DNA of 64,000 nucleotides from Acinetobacter vivianii (GTDB lineage: Bacteria; Pseudomonadota; Gammaproteobacteria; Pseudomonadales; Moraxellaceae), in NCBI RefSeq assembly GCF_014635885.1, contig NZ_BMDR01000002.1, forward strand, positions 541,512 through 605,511, given 5' to 3'. Shown in pieces: positions 46,202-57,411 of this stretch. The notes beneath the pieces were generated by a model that was not told the DNA's origin, did no database searches, and saw only the letters and a list, made by a program, of their open reading frames with translations. Position 1 is the first letter of the stretch. Each line of letters opens with the position of its first letter. A program made the position numbers and the translations under genes.

Positions 46202-48225
46202 TATTCAGTTACTCCATCATCTGCAGGTTGAGCTGCTGCTGGCGGTGTCGCAGCAGGTGGGGTGGCGACGGGACTTGAAGCTGGCGCTGCATTTTGTGCT
46301 GCCGCCGCGTTTGCCATCGATAATTCACCTGGCTTGATTCCGGCCGTCATTAAACCACCACTCACCTGATGATTGGCTGGGCGAAGTGGATTCTTCTTGC
46401 GGGTCACGAGCCAGTAATCAAAGATTGGACGGGCAATCTGTGCGGCTGAGCCACCATGTCGACCATTTTCCCAAACGACGGCAATCGCAATTTCTGGATT
46501 ATCCGCAGGTGCAAAGCCAACAAACAGACCATGGTCCCATTGGCGAGATGAAAGGGCCGCTTCGTTATAGCGTTTCCCTTGTGCAATACTCTTCACCTGC
46601 GCCGTACCCGTTTTACCCGCAATCGAGTATTGCAAACCGCCTTTGATGCCGCGACCTGTACCTGACTGGATCACGTCAACCATTGCATCATGCATATTGG
46701 TCCAGTCTTGGTCTGTGCCGTTAAACTGGATTTTGCCATCAGGCGCATTGTGTACAGCAAACTTTTTGGCGCCTTTGGTTTCTCTTAATACATGCGGCGT
46801 AACATGTGAGCCTTTATTGGCAGTAATTGCAGTTGCCATGGCAAGTTGTAATGGTGTTGAGGTAAATGCACCTTGTCCAATACTGACCGAAATGGTTTCA
46901 CCTTTGAGCCATTTTGACTTACGGGTACGCATTTTCCATTCTGGACTTGGGTAGAGACCAGAGCTTTCACTTGGTAAATCGACACCTGTTTTTTCACCAA
47001 AGCCAAACTGACGCATCCAGTCATTCATTTTCTCAATGCCCATCCGGTAGGACAGAACATAGAAATAGGTATCACAAGAAACGATCTGTGCCTTGTGCAT
47101 GTTGACTGAACCATGTCCACTTTTCTTATGGTCACGGAAGCGATGGCTGTCGCCAGGTAGAGAGAAGTAACCTGGATCTGAAATGGCTGTACTCCAATCC
47201 ACTAGACCATAGTGAATGCCACCTAGACCAAACATTGGCTTAATGGTTGAGCCGGGCGGGTAAGCCCCTTGAACTGCACGGTTGTAGAGTGGCTGGTCGA
47301 GGTTGTCACGCAGACCGCTATAGTCTTTTGTACTAATCCCAGTGACAAATAAGTTTGGATTGAAACTTGGGCTAGAGACCAATGCCAGAATTTCACCTGT
47401 GCGCGGATCCATGGCCACAATTGCACCACGGCGATCTTTTAATTGCTGTGCAGCAATCGTTTGTAGACCATAGTCTATTGATAAGTACAGATCATTACCG
47501 CGTGCAGGGTTTTGGCGTCCTAAATTACGTAGTACATTACCATGGGCATCTGCTTCGACAGATTCATAACCCGGTGTGCCGTGTAATAAGTCTTCATAGC
47601 TTTTTTCGACCCCGATTTTACCAATCAGGTTAGTGCCCGCGTATAAGTCCTTATCAATCGATTTGAGTTCTTTATCATTAATACGTCCGACATATCCAAT
47701 GACATGGGCAAAAAGTTCGCCATGTGGATAGTAGCGGGTCATTTGCGTTTCAATTTTCACCCCAGGAAAAGCATATTTCACTTCGCTGAATTTCGCGATA
47801 TCTGCTTCCGTCAGGTTTAATTTGATTGCCAGACGCTCAGTTTTTCGTGCTGTTTTTACGCGGCTTTTAAAGCGATCTACGTCTTCCTGACTGAGATTTA
47901 AAATTGGGATCAAACGAGTAAGCGTATCATCAATATCGCTGACATCGGCACGACTTAGGGTTGCCGTAAAAACAGGATAGTTATCTGCGAGCAAAACCCC
48001 ATTACGATCATAGATGTAACCACGGGCCGGGGCGAGTGGTTGTAAGCGAATTCGGTTCTTATCTGAGGCCGTTGTAAAATCATCGTAATGAACAATCTGT
48101 AAATATGCATAACGACAAATCAATAACAGTAGAAAAAAGGCCACCAGAAAGATTGCAAAGAAGATCCGACCCTTATAAATGCGCTTTTCTTGTTGCATGT
48201 TTTTTAAAGGAAAGTGCTGTTTCAT
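46201..48225 (-). CDS. mrdA: Penicillin-binding protein 2 (transpeptidase)
   Basis: A 674-residue inner-membrane transpeptidase of the elongasome that cross-links peptidoglycan for rod shape. A single N-terminal membrane span (about 17-42) precedes the dimerisation domain (RGYIYDRNG near 65) and the transpeptidase domain, with the nucleophile S326 in STIKP and the KTGTAQ motif near 520. The last 40 residues form an Ala/Pro-rich tail of uncertain role. The ATG at 48225 begins the family-like N-terminus; upstream in-frame codons lack support. The ribosome binding site is weak. Co-transcribed with rsmD. Confidence 0.95.
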   Translation of the reverse strand: MKQHFPLKNMQQEKRIYKGRIFFAIFLVAFFLLLLICRYAYLQIVHYDDFTTASDKNRIRLQPLAPARGYIYDRNGVLLADNYPVFTATLSRADVSDIDDTLTRLIPILNLSQEDVDRFKSRVKTARKTERLAIKLNLTEADIAKFSEVKYAFPGVKIETQMTRYYPHGELFAHVIGYVGRINDKELKSIDKDLYAGTNLIGKIGVEKSYEDLLHGTPGYESVEADAHGNVLRNLGRQNPARGNDLYLSIDYGLQTIAAQQLKDRRGAIVAMDPRTGEILALVSSPSFNPNLFVTGISTKDYSGLRDNLDQPLYNRAVQGAYPPGSTIKPMFGLGGIHYGLVDWSTAISDPGYFSLPGDSHRFRDHKKSGHGSVNMHKAQIVSCDTYFYVLSYRMGIEKMNDWMRQFGFGEKTGVDLPSESSGLYPSPEWKMRTRKSKWLKGETISVSIGQGAFTSTPLQLAMATAITANKGSHVTPHVLRETKGAKKFAVHNAPDGKIQFNGTDQDWTNMHDAMVDVIQSGTGRGIKGGLQYSIAGKTGTAQVKSIAQGKRYNEAALSSRQWDHGLFVGFAPADNPEIAIAVVWENGRHGGSAAQIARPIFDYWLVTRKKNPLRPANHQVSGGLMTAGIKPGELSMANAAAAQNAAPASSPVATPPAATPPAAAQPADDGVTE

Positions 48226-48286
48226 AGGGTGCCGACTTAATTGCAGGGGTGAGAGAATACAAAGACGGAATATTTTAACGTAAGTT

Positions 48287-48334
48287 GCATGAACATACTG
48301 TAGAATTTTCAACAATTCATGCAATTGTTCATGC
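48287..48334. promoter_or_regulatory. Repeated TTCATGC motifs upstream of mrdA
   Basis: One inverted copy (48287-48293) and two direct copies (48317-48323 and 48328-48334) of TTCATGC lie 60-110 bp upstream of the mrdA start. The outermost pair forms a 9-bp inverted repeat. A regulator site is possible but not known. Confidence 0.35.
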
Positions 48335-48464
48335 GACAGCTTTTGACTTTGTAGACATTAAAATTATAGGGTCTTGTATATTAGAAGCAAAATAATTCTG
48401 TTAAAGTCACAAACTATTCGAAATAGGATTTTCCAATACACACATAGGGAAAATGGAGAAAATA

Positions 48465-48983
48465 ATGAGAAAAATTTGCCTTTTATTATCGGTTTTAACA
48501 CTTACAGGCTTAGCACATGCGGATGATAATCCATTTATGCCTGAACCAAAATTGAAAGATGCAAACGTGTCAACATGGAATGTCGGGGCGGGTTTTACTA
48601 AAAAATTATTACATGGCAATTTAGAATGGGTAAATCCGTATGGAATTGCCTATGTGAAAGCAGGTGCATTTTTAAATGACGACAATGAAATTGGGGGACA
48701 GGTCGGCTTTCGCTATCCGTACTATTTAACGGGTACAGATAAAAATGGTTATTATGTTGGGGTCTATGCGGGCCATTTAGACAGTAAAAATTATGGTGGT
48801 AAACAAAAAGCCAATTTAGGCGTCGGTGCGGATCTTGCATATGTCTGGCTGAACAATGAACGGATTAGTACATTCAGTGTTGGCGCCGGAGTGCGTGAAA
48901 AATTAGAAGATGGGGATGGCAACACTGTGAAAAAAGCACAACCTGTGCTCCAGTTTTCTTACACCTTAAGTTTTGGTTTATAA
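48465..48983 (+). CDS. Exported beta-barrel-like protein, unknown
   Basis: A 172-residue exported protein. The signal peptide (about 1-20, cleavage near AHA-DD) is followed by alternating beta-strand-like sequence (for example VNPYGIAYVKAGAF, YYVGVYAGHL, LGVGADLAYVWL, FSVGAGVREKL) ending in LSFGL, consistent with a small outer-membrane barrel or lectin-like fold. No family name can be assigned. The ATG at 48465 follows GGAG at the correct spacing; an earlier ATG lies inside that ribosome binding site. Divergent from mrdA. Confidence 0.8.
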   Translation: MRKICLLLSVLTLTGLAHADDNPFMPEPKLKDANVSTWNVGAGFTKKLLHGNLEWVNPYGIAYVKAGAFLNDDNEIGGQVGFRYPYYLTGTDKNGYYVGVYAGHLDSKNYGGKQKANLGVGADLAYVWLNNERISTFSVGAGVREKLEDGDGNTVKKAQPVLQFSYTLSFGL

Positions 48984-49045
48984 GAGGGAAATGCAGATTT
49001 ATTCTTTTATAAGCCATCATGTATCAATAATTCTGAGAGTCATGC

Positions 49046-50359
49046 ATGTTTGATTACGTCAATGAATTGTGGCAGATTTTCTTAAATCGACCTGACCATC
49101 TGGCAGTCTTAAGTATCATTCCAGTGACCGCCTTTGTAACTTGGGCGCACGTGTGGATGGCACTGAAAATGGTATTTTACCCAATTAATTTCTGGGGATT
49201 CCATTTAGGCCCATTACCTGTTGGTTGGCAAGGGATCGTGCCGCGTAAAGCTGGACGTATTTCAGGCATCATTACCGATAATACTTTATCTAAGTTGGGA
49301 TCATTGCGAGAGTTTCTGGAAGCAATGGATCCTGAAGATATGGCCATGATTATTGGTGAACAAGTTGGTTTTGAGCTTGAGCACCTGATTGATGAGGTCA
49401 TGATCGACCGAAATGCTGTGCTCTGGGAAAACCTGCCTTATTCAATTAAACGCCGTATCTATGCACAAGCGCATAAACAATTACCCAATACCTTAAGGGA
49501 ACTTGTGACTGAGCTGACCATGAACGTCGAGTCACTGGTCGACATGCGTGAAATGGTGGTCAGCCAAATGGAAGGTGATCGCCGTTTGATGGTGCGCATG
49601 TTCCTGAAAGTAGGGCAGAAAGAGATCAACTTTATTTGGCATATCAGTGCGTTAATTGGTATGTTCTTTGGTATTTTCCAGATGATCGTCTGGTTTGTGG
49701 TGCCGTGGCACTGGACCGTTCCATTCTGGGCTGCAATCTGGGGCTTTTTGACCAACTGGATTGCGATCTGGATGGTCTTTAATCCGATTGAACCGCATTA
49801 TATTCGCTATCCACAGATCTTCCGTTTGACCAAAGACCGTAAATTCCCGTGGATTGTACCTGTCTTAAAGATTGGTACCTATAATGTCCAAGGTGCATTT
49901 ATGAAGCGTCAGGAAGAGGTTTCGGATGTATTTGCCAGTGTGGTTACGGAAGATTTAATTACTTTAAAATCGATCATGACTGAAATGATGTATGGCAGCA
50001 AAAAAGACAAAACACGTCGTATTGTCAAGCGCCATATCAATGAAATCATGGAAACCCCATTAGTCAGAACGTCATTGCAGCTTTCATTAGGTCCAAGAGA
50101 GTATGCTAGACTCAAGACTGACTTGATTGATCGCTCAATTGAAATTACCATGGGACCAGTATGTGACCCAGCTCTGAATGCAAGTCGTGCGCAGAAGATC
50201 TTTCAAATGTTTAGAGACCGCATCCGTGAACTAACACCGAAAGAGTTCCAGAATTTATTGCGTCCTGCTTTTCAGGAAGATGAGTGGATTTTAATTGTAC
50301 TAGGTGGAGTGACTGGTTTCTTTGCTGGTTTAATTCACTTATTTGTTGCTTTCTTATAA
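49046..50359 (+). CDS. DUF445 family membrane protein
   Basis: A 437-residue protein of the DUF445 (YheB/YjiN) family. The N-terminal span (about 18-45) leads into the conserved LPVGWQGIVPRKAGRISGI motif (about 57-75), a helical soluble stretch (80-195), two central spans (about 200-245) with the GFLTNWIAIWMVFNPIEP motif, and a C-terminal span (about 415-435). The long amphipathic segments may form coiled coils. Function unknown. Ribosome binding site GAGAG is upstream. The next gene, adk, starts 83 bp later. Confidence 0.9.
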   Translation: MFDYVNELWQIFLNRPDHLAVLSIIPVTAFVTWAHVWMALKMVFYPINFWGFHLGPLPVGWQGIVPRKAGRISGIITDNTLSKLGSLREFLEAMDPEDMAMIIGEQVGFELEHLIDEVMIDRNAVLWENLPYSIKRRIYAQAHKQLPNTLRELVTELTMNVESLVDMREMVVSQMEGDRRLMVRMFLKVGQKEINFIWHISALIGMFFGIFQMIVWFVVPWHWTVPFWAAIWGFLTNWIAIWMVFNPIEPHYIRYPQIFRLTKDRKFPWIVPVLKIGTYNVQGAFMKRQEEVSDVFASVVTEDLITLKSIMTEMMYGSKKDKTRRIVKRHINEIMETPLVRTSLQLSLGPREYARLKTDLIDRSIEITMGPVCDPALNASRAQKIFQMFRDRIRELTPKEFQNLLRPAFQEDEWILIVLGGVTGFFAGLIHLFVAFL

Positions 50360-50430
50360 TTAATTTGATGTTGGTTGAGCGATAACTCTGTATGATATTG
50401 CTCAATTTAAGATTTATTGTTTTTAAATGA

Positions 50431-51096
<666 letters not shown>

Positions 51097-51113
51097 TCTG
51101 AATTGCAGATGAT

Positions 51114-51146
51114 AAAAGAGCTCTGAATATAGGGCTCTTTTTATTT
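51114..51146 (+). terminator. Terminator after adk
   Basis: Stem 51114-51121 / 51134-51141 with a T-run, just past the adk stop. Confidence 0.8.
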
Positions 51147-51158
51147 TGGAGAAGGGCT

Positions 51159-51344
51159 ATGCTACTAAAAGTTATTCTAATTTTAGTTGTGATTTTCAGC
51201 TTGGTTTTGCTGTTGTTTTTAGCGTATCAAAGCCAAAAAATGTTGCGTCATGTGCAAAAACAGCAGGCTTTGGAAAATAAACTGAATGGTAAAACACGTC
51301 AGCTGCATCCAAAACTACAGCAGCATAAAAAACCTCAGGATTAA
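51159..51344 (+). CDS. Small single-span membrane protein
   Basis: A 61-residue protein with one N-terminal membrane span (about 4-23) and a basic cytoplasmic-looking tail (KMLRHVQKQQALENKLNGKTRQ). A GGAG ribosome binding site precedes the ATG by about eight bases. Its stop lies inside a terminator shared with nth. Not recognised as a family; the small size and position just after adk are typical of conserved accessory genes. Confidence 0.65.
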   Translation: MLLKVILILVVIFSLVLLLFLAYQSQKMLRHVQKQQALENKLNGKTRQLHPKLQQHKKPQD

Positions 51345-51357
51345 CTGAGGTTTTTTA
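51327..51357. terminator. Bidirectional terminator between small membrane protein and nth
   Basis: Stem 51327-51338 / 51345-51356 with a six-base loop; it contains the stop codons of both converging genes. Confidence 0.85.
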
Positions 51358-52027
51358 TTGCAATAGCTTTATTCGCGCCAAATTCAAAGCGGTCTGGCCA
51401 GTTACAGACATCAGCAACCACACACTCGCCACACTTTGGTTTACGCGCAATACAACAATAACGGCCATGCAAGATCAGCCAGTGGTGTGCATCAATAATA
51501 AACTCTTTCGGAATCACTTTAATCAAGCGATCTTCAACCTCAAGCACATTTTTACCCACCGCCAGACCAGTACGATTACCCACACGGAAAATATGGGTAT
51601 CGACCGCCATGGTCGGCTGACCAAATGCCGTATTCAGTACCACATTCGCCGTTTTGCGGCCTACACCGGGTAAAGCTTCCAGTTCTTTACGTGTTTCTGG
51701 AATATTGCCTTGATACTGCTCTACAAGAATACGGCAGGTTTTAATCACATTCTCAGCTTTAGAGTTATACAGGCCAATAGTCTTGATATATTCTTTTAAG
51801 CCATCCACCCCAAGATTTAAAATAGCCTGAGCGGTATTGGCAACAGGATAGAGTTTATCCGTGGCTTTATTCACACTGACATCGGTTGCCTGAGCAGAAA
51901 GCAGAACGGCAATAAGCAATTCAAAAGGTGAAGAATAATTCAGCTCAGTCTGTGGGTTCGGTCTTTGTTCACGCAAACGTTCGAAAAAAGTCTGAATCTG
52001 CTTTTTGGTCATATTTTTAACGGGCAT
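51341..52027 (-). CDS. nth: Endonuclease III (DNA glycosylase/AP lyase)
   Basis: A 228-residue base-excision repair enzyme acting on oxidised pyrimidines. The helix-hairpin-helix LPGVGRKTANVV (119-130) carries catalytic K125, and the catalytic aspartate is D143 (AVDTH). The [4Fe-4S] cluster ligands are C192, C199, C202 and C208 in the classic C-x6-C-x2-C-x5-C spacing. Its ATG starts directly after the rsxB stop codon, so the two genes form an operon. Confidence 0.96.
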   Translation of the reverse strand: MPVKNMTKKQIQTFFERLREQRPNPQTELNYSSPFELLIAVLLSAQATDVSVNKATDKLYPVANTAQAILNLGVDGLKEYIKTIGLYNSKAENVIKTCRILVEQYQGNIPETRKELEALPGVGRKTANVVLNTAFGQPTMAVDTHIFRVGNRTGLAVGKNVLEVEDRLIKVIPKEFIIDAHHWLILHGRYCCIARKPKCGECVVADVCNWPDRFEFGANKAIAIKNLS

Positions 52028-52825
52028 TTAGATGTCCTGCAATTCATTTAAACGTTGTTGTAAAGCCAGTAACTGTGCTTGTTTCTGCTCATCTACACGT
52101 ACACTCAACTGTTTTTCCAGTTTCTTGATTTGTGTGCGTAGTTTGGCAAGTTCAATCGTGGTTTTAGCATCCAGTGTTGGCGTTTCTTTGGGTTTATCCA
52201 CGAGGGTAATCACAGGAACATTGTTGAGTGCCTGAGAAAACTGGGCAAAGAATTCCACATCAATTTCTGCGCGGACAATGGGTCCTTTACGGCTTAAACG
52301 ACGCTTCTCTTCACGTTGAATATGCGCATAGTAGCGATGCCTTAAATCATCCTGTTCAACACGGCGTAGCTCTGCGGTTGGCAAGGGTTTGGTATCTGCC
52401 ACCAGATCGATGCAATCGACTGGACAAGGTGGAATACATAATTCACAGCCTGTACACAGATCGGTCAAAATGCTATGCATCAACTTACCACTGCCGATGA
52501 TCGCATCTACTGGGCAGGCACTAATACACTTGGTACAGCCAATACACTCATCTTCCCGAATAATCGCTTTTATGCGCTGTGGGCGGCCATCCTCCTGAAT
52601 TTCCCAGACACTTGGCTCAGCGGGTAGAGACGGGCGTTGTAACAGCGCTGCCAATGCATCAGCAACAGGCTGGCCACCAGGCACACATTTATTTGCCTCT
52701 TCACCTTCTGCAATCGATTTTGCATAAGGTAAACATCCATCACGATGACCGCATAAACCACATTGTGTTTGCGGTAATAGCTGATCGATTTGGATAATAA
52801 GAGAATGTTGTGTAGATGGTGACAT
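52028..52825 (-). CDS. rsxB: Orphan RsxB/RnfB-like iron-sulfur protein
   Basis: A 265-residue ferredoxin-like protein. The N-terminal cluster ligands (C22, C25, C31, C47) resemble the RnfB four-cysteine site, and two classic [4Fe-4S] motifs follow (C94, C97, C100, C104 and C124, C127, C130, C134). A C-terminal coiled-coil-like stretch (about 215-265) is an extension beyond the core. The N-terminal membrane anchor of canonical RnfB is missing. No other rsx/rnf subunit gene is adjacent, but nth follows directly, as in the enteric rsxABCDGE-nth operon. Electron donor role to an unknown partner is inferred. Confidence 0.88.
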   Translation of the reverse strand: MSPSTQHSLIIQIDQLLPQTQCGLCGHRDGCLPYAKSIAEGEEANKCVPGGQPVADALAALLQRPSLPAEPSVWEIQEDGRPQRIKAIIREDECIGCTKCISACPVDAIIGSGKLMHSILTDLCTGCELCIPPCPVDCIDLVADTKPLPTAELRRVEQDDLRHRYYAHIQREEKRRLSRKGPIVRAEIDVEFFAQFSQALNNVPVITLVDKPKETPTLDAKTTIELAKLRTQIKKLEKQLSVRVDEQKQAQLLALQQRLNELQDI

Positions 52826-53210
52826 GGGGAGGATGAAGCAAAAAACAGGGAGCTTAGTATAGCAAATAATGACTTATGACGGCGTAGCAACGTTGGAAAA
52901 TTATACAGATAGTGTCTGAGGTTTTGCTTAAAAATAGTGCGAATACTGGTGTTTTTTAGTGCGATTTGTTGATGCTTGGCTTTGATCGAATAGGAAAGTG
53001 AGCAGAATATGGCATCAATTTTTAGACAATACTGGCAATATTTATTATAAAAATAATGAACATTTATTTAATTAAGTTTTTGATTTTTAATTATATATAA
53101 ATTGGCCTAAAAAATAATAGTGTGATGGAATAGTAATCTGTATTAAATATATGCGATATTCTATTTTGGTGCATTTTCCGCACCAAGATAAATCACTGAC
53201 TTGGGGGTGA
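52826..53210. other. Intergenic region before gdhA with a leader palindrome
   Basis: An AT-rich divergent promoter region with no gene. A perfect 7-bp inverted repeat (53166-53172 / 53180-53186, seven-base loop) lies 25 bp before the gdhA start, just upstream of a GGGGG ribosome binding site. It could be an operator or mRNA hairpin. Confidence 0.45.
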
Positions 53211-54557
<1,347 letters not shown>

Positions 54558-54589
54558 AAACCTCCCTTAAATCAAAAGGGACTTTCCAT

Positions 54590-54623
54590 AAAAAAATCCG
54601 ATGTTAAGACATCGGATTTTTTT
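54590..54623. terminator. Bidirectional terminator between gdhA and the META-domain lipoprotein gene
   Basis: Perfect 15-bp stem (54590-54604 / 54609-54623) with a four-base loop, A-run and T-run flanks. Confidence 0.92.
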
Positions 54624-54638
54624 ATTTACAGGTATAAA

Positions 54639-55745
54639 TTATGGTTTTTTAACAATCTCTTGTTCAACAACCATATCTAATACGTCTGCAATGCTTGATT
54701 GATCAGCAGCTGGGTTTTGAACGTCAAAACGCTTCACACGTACAATTACGCGTTGTTGTGGATTGTGCTCAAAACCTTCGATTTGACCGTAGTAAAGCGA
54801 CCAGTTTTTGTCAGCGTAAGTTTTTAAACCTTTGTCATCATATTTTACTTCACGAACTTGCATACAAGTTTGTGGAGCAACGCCTGTGCAAGATTTAGTT
54901 TCTGGTGAAATTTCTAAGAAAACAGTTTTACCTTCAGACTGGTATTTTGCTTCAGGGGTCATTTTACCAACAAATGTATATTTTTGGCCTTTTGCATCAG
55001 CGATAACCAAAGTCGGTTGCTCTGGATTCGTTGCATTTACTTCAAAAGCGATTTTACGTTTTTGTAAAAGATCACCTGCAAACTGCTCTTGTTTCATCAA
55101 TGCAGGTTCACAAGCCATCAATGTTGAAGCCAAGTCACCTGTAACGATCGCACCGTTTTCAATTTTCCAAGAAGTATTTTGACGGTTACAGCCCGTATCT
55201 ACAGATAAACGGTCATTTGCCAAGAAACTTAATACGATTGGACGTTTTGTGTCAGCAGGTTGATATGACCATTTATAGTTAGTCAACACATTGTTATTTG
55301 TCACTTTAGCACCTGTGAATACGTGTTTTTGACCTTTGCCATCAGTAACAGTCAAGATTGCCTGACCATTTACAGTGCTGATCTCAAATGGTACTTTTTT
55401 CTCGCTGAAAATATCAGAAGATAAACGTTCTTGTTGCATTAAATCGTCTGCACAAGCCATCATGGTTGATACAAGTGGAGAAGTTACAATGGTATTGCCT
55501 TCAACTTTCCAAGTACCGCCTTGGTTGTTACAACCCGTTTGGATTGAAAGTTTCTGGTCTGCACTAAATGCTAAAACCAAAGGTTTAGATGCTTTTGAAC
55601 CTTGGTAAGTCCAGTTGTATTCAGCCAAATTTTTTGCAGCAGTTGTATTAATTTGTGAAATTACGTTGTCAGTCACGTTTTGTACTGTTTGACACGCCAT
55701 TAAAGAAAGTGGAAGTAATGCAAGAACTAAATATTTAATTTTCAT
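54639..55745 (-). CDS. Lipoprotein with two META domains and a DUF4377 domain
   Basis: A 368-residue lipoprotein. The lipobox SLMAC places the lipidated Cys at 18. Two META (HslJ-like) domains follow (about 40-145 and 150-255), each with the paired cysteines in TGCN and MMAC/LMAC motifs, and then a DUF4377 domain (about 265-345) with the QVREVKYDDKG and YYGQIEGFEH motifs. Such proteins are exported and sometimes linked to stress or antibiotic tolerance (HslJ). The ATG at 55745 is preferred over a TTG two codons earlier. Its ribosome binding site is weak. Function unknown. Confidence 0.85.
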   Translation of the reverse strand: MKIKYLVLALLPLSLMACQTVQNVTDNVISQINTTAAKNLAEYNWTYQGSKASKPLVLAFSADQKLSIQTGCNNQGGTWKVEGNTIVTSPLVSTMMACADDLMQQERLSSDIFSEKKVPFEISTVNGQAILTVTDGKGQKHVFTGAKVTNNNVLTNYKWSYQPADTKRPIVLSFLANDRLSVDTGCNRQNTSWKIENGAIVTGDLASTLMACEPALMKQEQFAGDLLQKRKIAFEVNATNPEQPTLVIADAKGQKYTFVGKMTPEAKYQSEGKTVFLEISPETKSCTGVAPQTCMQVREVKYDDKGLKTYADKNWSLYYGQIEGFEHNPQQRVIVRVKRFDVQNPAADQSSIADVLDMVVEQEIVKKP

Positions 55746-55875
55746 ATTCAAAACAACGGGAAATAAATAACAGCAATAAGCTTAAAGTATTCTTAAAAAA
55801 AGAGCATGTAATCCGTTTAGGCATTAAGTTCGTTAAATGTTTCTATTTGTAAATTTTAAAAAATATAATGGATTT

Positions 55876-55906
55876 ATAGGCTTGCTAATATTATACGCAA
55901 GCCTAT
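55876..55906. other. Hairpin downstream of extradiol dioxygenase gene
   Basis: A perfect 10-bp inverted repeat (55876-55885 / 55897-55906), 30 bases past the dioxygenase stop, with a T-run on the plus side. Possibly a weak terminator. Confidence 0.5.
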
Positions 55907-55935
55907 TTTGTTTTTTATGTGATGTAGTTTGATAT

Positions 55936-56709
55936 TTAATCGAACCGATAAATATCCATTCCCAATGATCCCATTGAAAAGCTGCTATGGACAACGTTGA
56001 AGCGATTACCTGTGCCCATGGCAAAGAAAAGTGGCGCAAAATGTTCAAGAGAAGGGTGGTTTCTTTGAACATAAGGGAGGGATGGCCAGTCGAGCACAGC
56101 ATCATAATCCTGATGTGTGAGTTTGTTGACAACCGAATTACGGAAAGTACTTGCCCAAACGGGTACATTGGCATCAGCTTGCCACGAAAGCTCGGCAAGG
56201 TTATGGGTAATACTGCCTGAACCGATCAGCAAAATCTGTTGTTCGCGTAAAGGTGAAAGTACTTGTCCGATTTTATAAATATCATCGGCATTCATATGTA
56301 TGGGTAACGAGATTTCGATCACAGGAATATCTGCGTCTGGATACATGTGTAATAACGGCATCCAGACCCCATGATCACGCGGACGTGTACTATTGGCATG
56401 TGCAGCTAAACCAGCCTCAGCAAATCGCTTCAGTATTTCTTCGGCCAACTGAGGGGCGCCCGCAGCAGGGTAGCGAATCTCATAAAGTGCTGGTGGAAAA
56501 CCACGGAAGTCATGCCAGGTTTCTGGTCGAGTCGATGTGCTGACTTCCAGCGCCTGACTTTCCCAATGTGCAGACATGACAATAATGGCTTCTGGTTTAG
56601 GCAGATTGCTACCCAAACGATGCAGTGCTGGGCCAACCTGTTCTGGGTCAAGTGCAAGCATAGGTGAACCATGAGAGATAAATAGTCCGGGTAAGGTCTG
56701 AGCGTTCAT
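55936..56709 (-). CDS. DODA-type extradiol dioxygenase (YgiD-like)
   Basis: A 257-residue class-III extradiol ring-cleaving dioxygenase. The metal-site histidines are in FISHGSPML (about 9-17), SAHWESQ (about 46-52) and GSGSITHNLAELSW (about 161-174). E. coli YgiD of this family cleaves 4,5-DOPA, and plant DODA makes betalamic acid. The ATG at 56709 begins the family sequence; an in-frame codon 18 residues upstream is not supported. The natural substrate here is unknown. Confidence 0.88.
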   Translation of the reverse strand: MNAQTLPGLFISHGSPMLALDPEQVGPALHRLGSNLPKPEAIIVMSAHWESQALEVSTSTRPETWHDFRGFPPALYEIRYPAAGAPQLAEEILKRFAEAGLAAHANSTRPRDHGVWMPLLHMYPDADIPVIEISLPIHMNADDIYKIGQVLSPLREQQILLIGSGSITHNLAELSWQADANVPVWASTFRNSVVNKLTHQDYDAVLDWPSLPYVQRNHPSLEHFAPLFFAMGTGNRFNVVHSSFSMGSLGMDIYRFD

Positions 56710-56810
56710 GTGTGTGCACCTAGTGAAAATGACATGGTTATCGTGACAAAAAAGTGATGACAATGACAGCCATTAAACTTCAACATATTGTTCTAAAATC
56801 AGAACAGTAT

Positions 56811-57290
56811 TTAAGCCCGATGATAAGGATGATTATGGTTAATACTCATGGCACGATATAATTGCTCAATGAGTAAGATACGAACCATCGGGTGGGGCAT
56901 CGTCAATTTAGACAGTGACCAATGCCACGCTGCTGCTTTACGAACCGCCTCTGAATGTCCATCTGGTCCACCAATGGCAAGCGCGATATCGTTGCCTTCA
57001 AGCATCCATTGCTTCATGGTATCTGCCAGTTTTTCGGTACTAAGTTCGCGTCCACCGACCTCTAAAGCGATCAAGGTTTCATTTGGTTTGAGCGCATTTA
57101 AAATACTTTCACCTTCGATTTGGCAATATTTCAAAATATCAGCTTCAGAATCATTTTTGCCACGCTTTGCCATCGGAAGTTCAATGACCTGCGTTTGTAC
57201 AAAAGGCTGAATGCGTTTGAAATAGTCTTCAAATCCAGTGAGTACCCATGCTGGCATTTTTTGACCAATGGTAAGAATGCGAATTTTCAT
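56811..57290 (-). CDS. rlmH: 23S rRNA (pseudouridine1915-N3)-methyltransferase RlmH
   Basis: A 159-residue SPOUT methyltransferase that modifies pseudouridine 1915 of 23S rRNA in assembled 70S ribosomes. The conserved ALEVGGREL (near 75-83), IGGPDGHSE (near 105-113) and C-terminal LIEQLYRAMSINHNHPYHR segment (about 139-157) are present. Length is normal. Its promoter lies in the structured region upstream (57291-57610). Confidence 0.96.
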   Translation of the reverse strand: MKIRILTIGQKMPAWVLTGFEDYFKRIQPFVQTQVIELPMAKRGKNDSEADILKYCQIEGESILNALKPNETLIALEVGGRELSTEKLADTMKQWMLEGNDIALAIGGPDGHSEAVRKAAAWHWSLSKLTMPHPMVRILLIEQLYRAMSINHNHPYHRA

Positions 57291-57411
57291 AACTAAGGCT
57301 TATTTGGCAAATTCTACACATTATAAAGGCTGCCGACCTGCATAGGGCAAAACATGGTATTTATCTTGTCATAAAAAATACAAAAGCTTATTTTAGATCA
57401 CCCATAAAAAA

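Noticed and set aside
53166..53186. NtrC site at gdhA
   Set aside because: The half-sites are in the opposite orientation (GGTGC...GCACC) to the TGCAC...GTGCA consensus.
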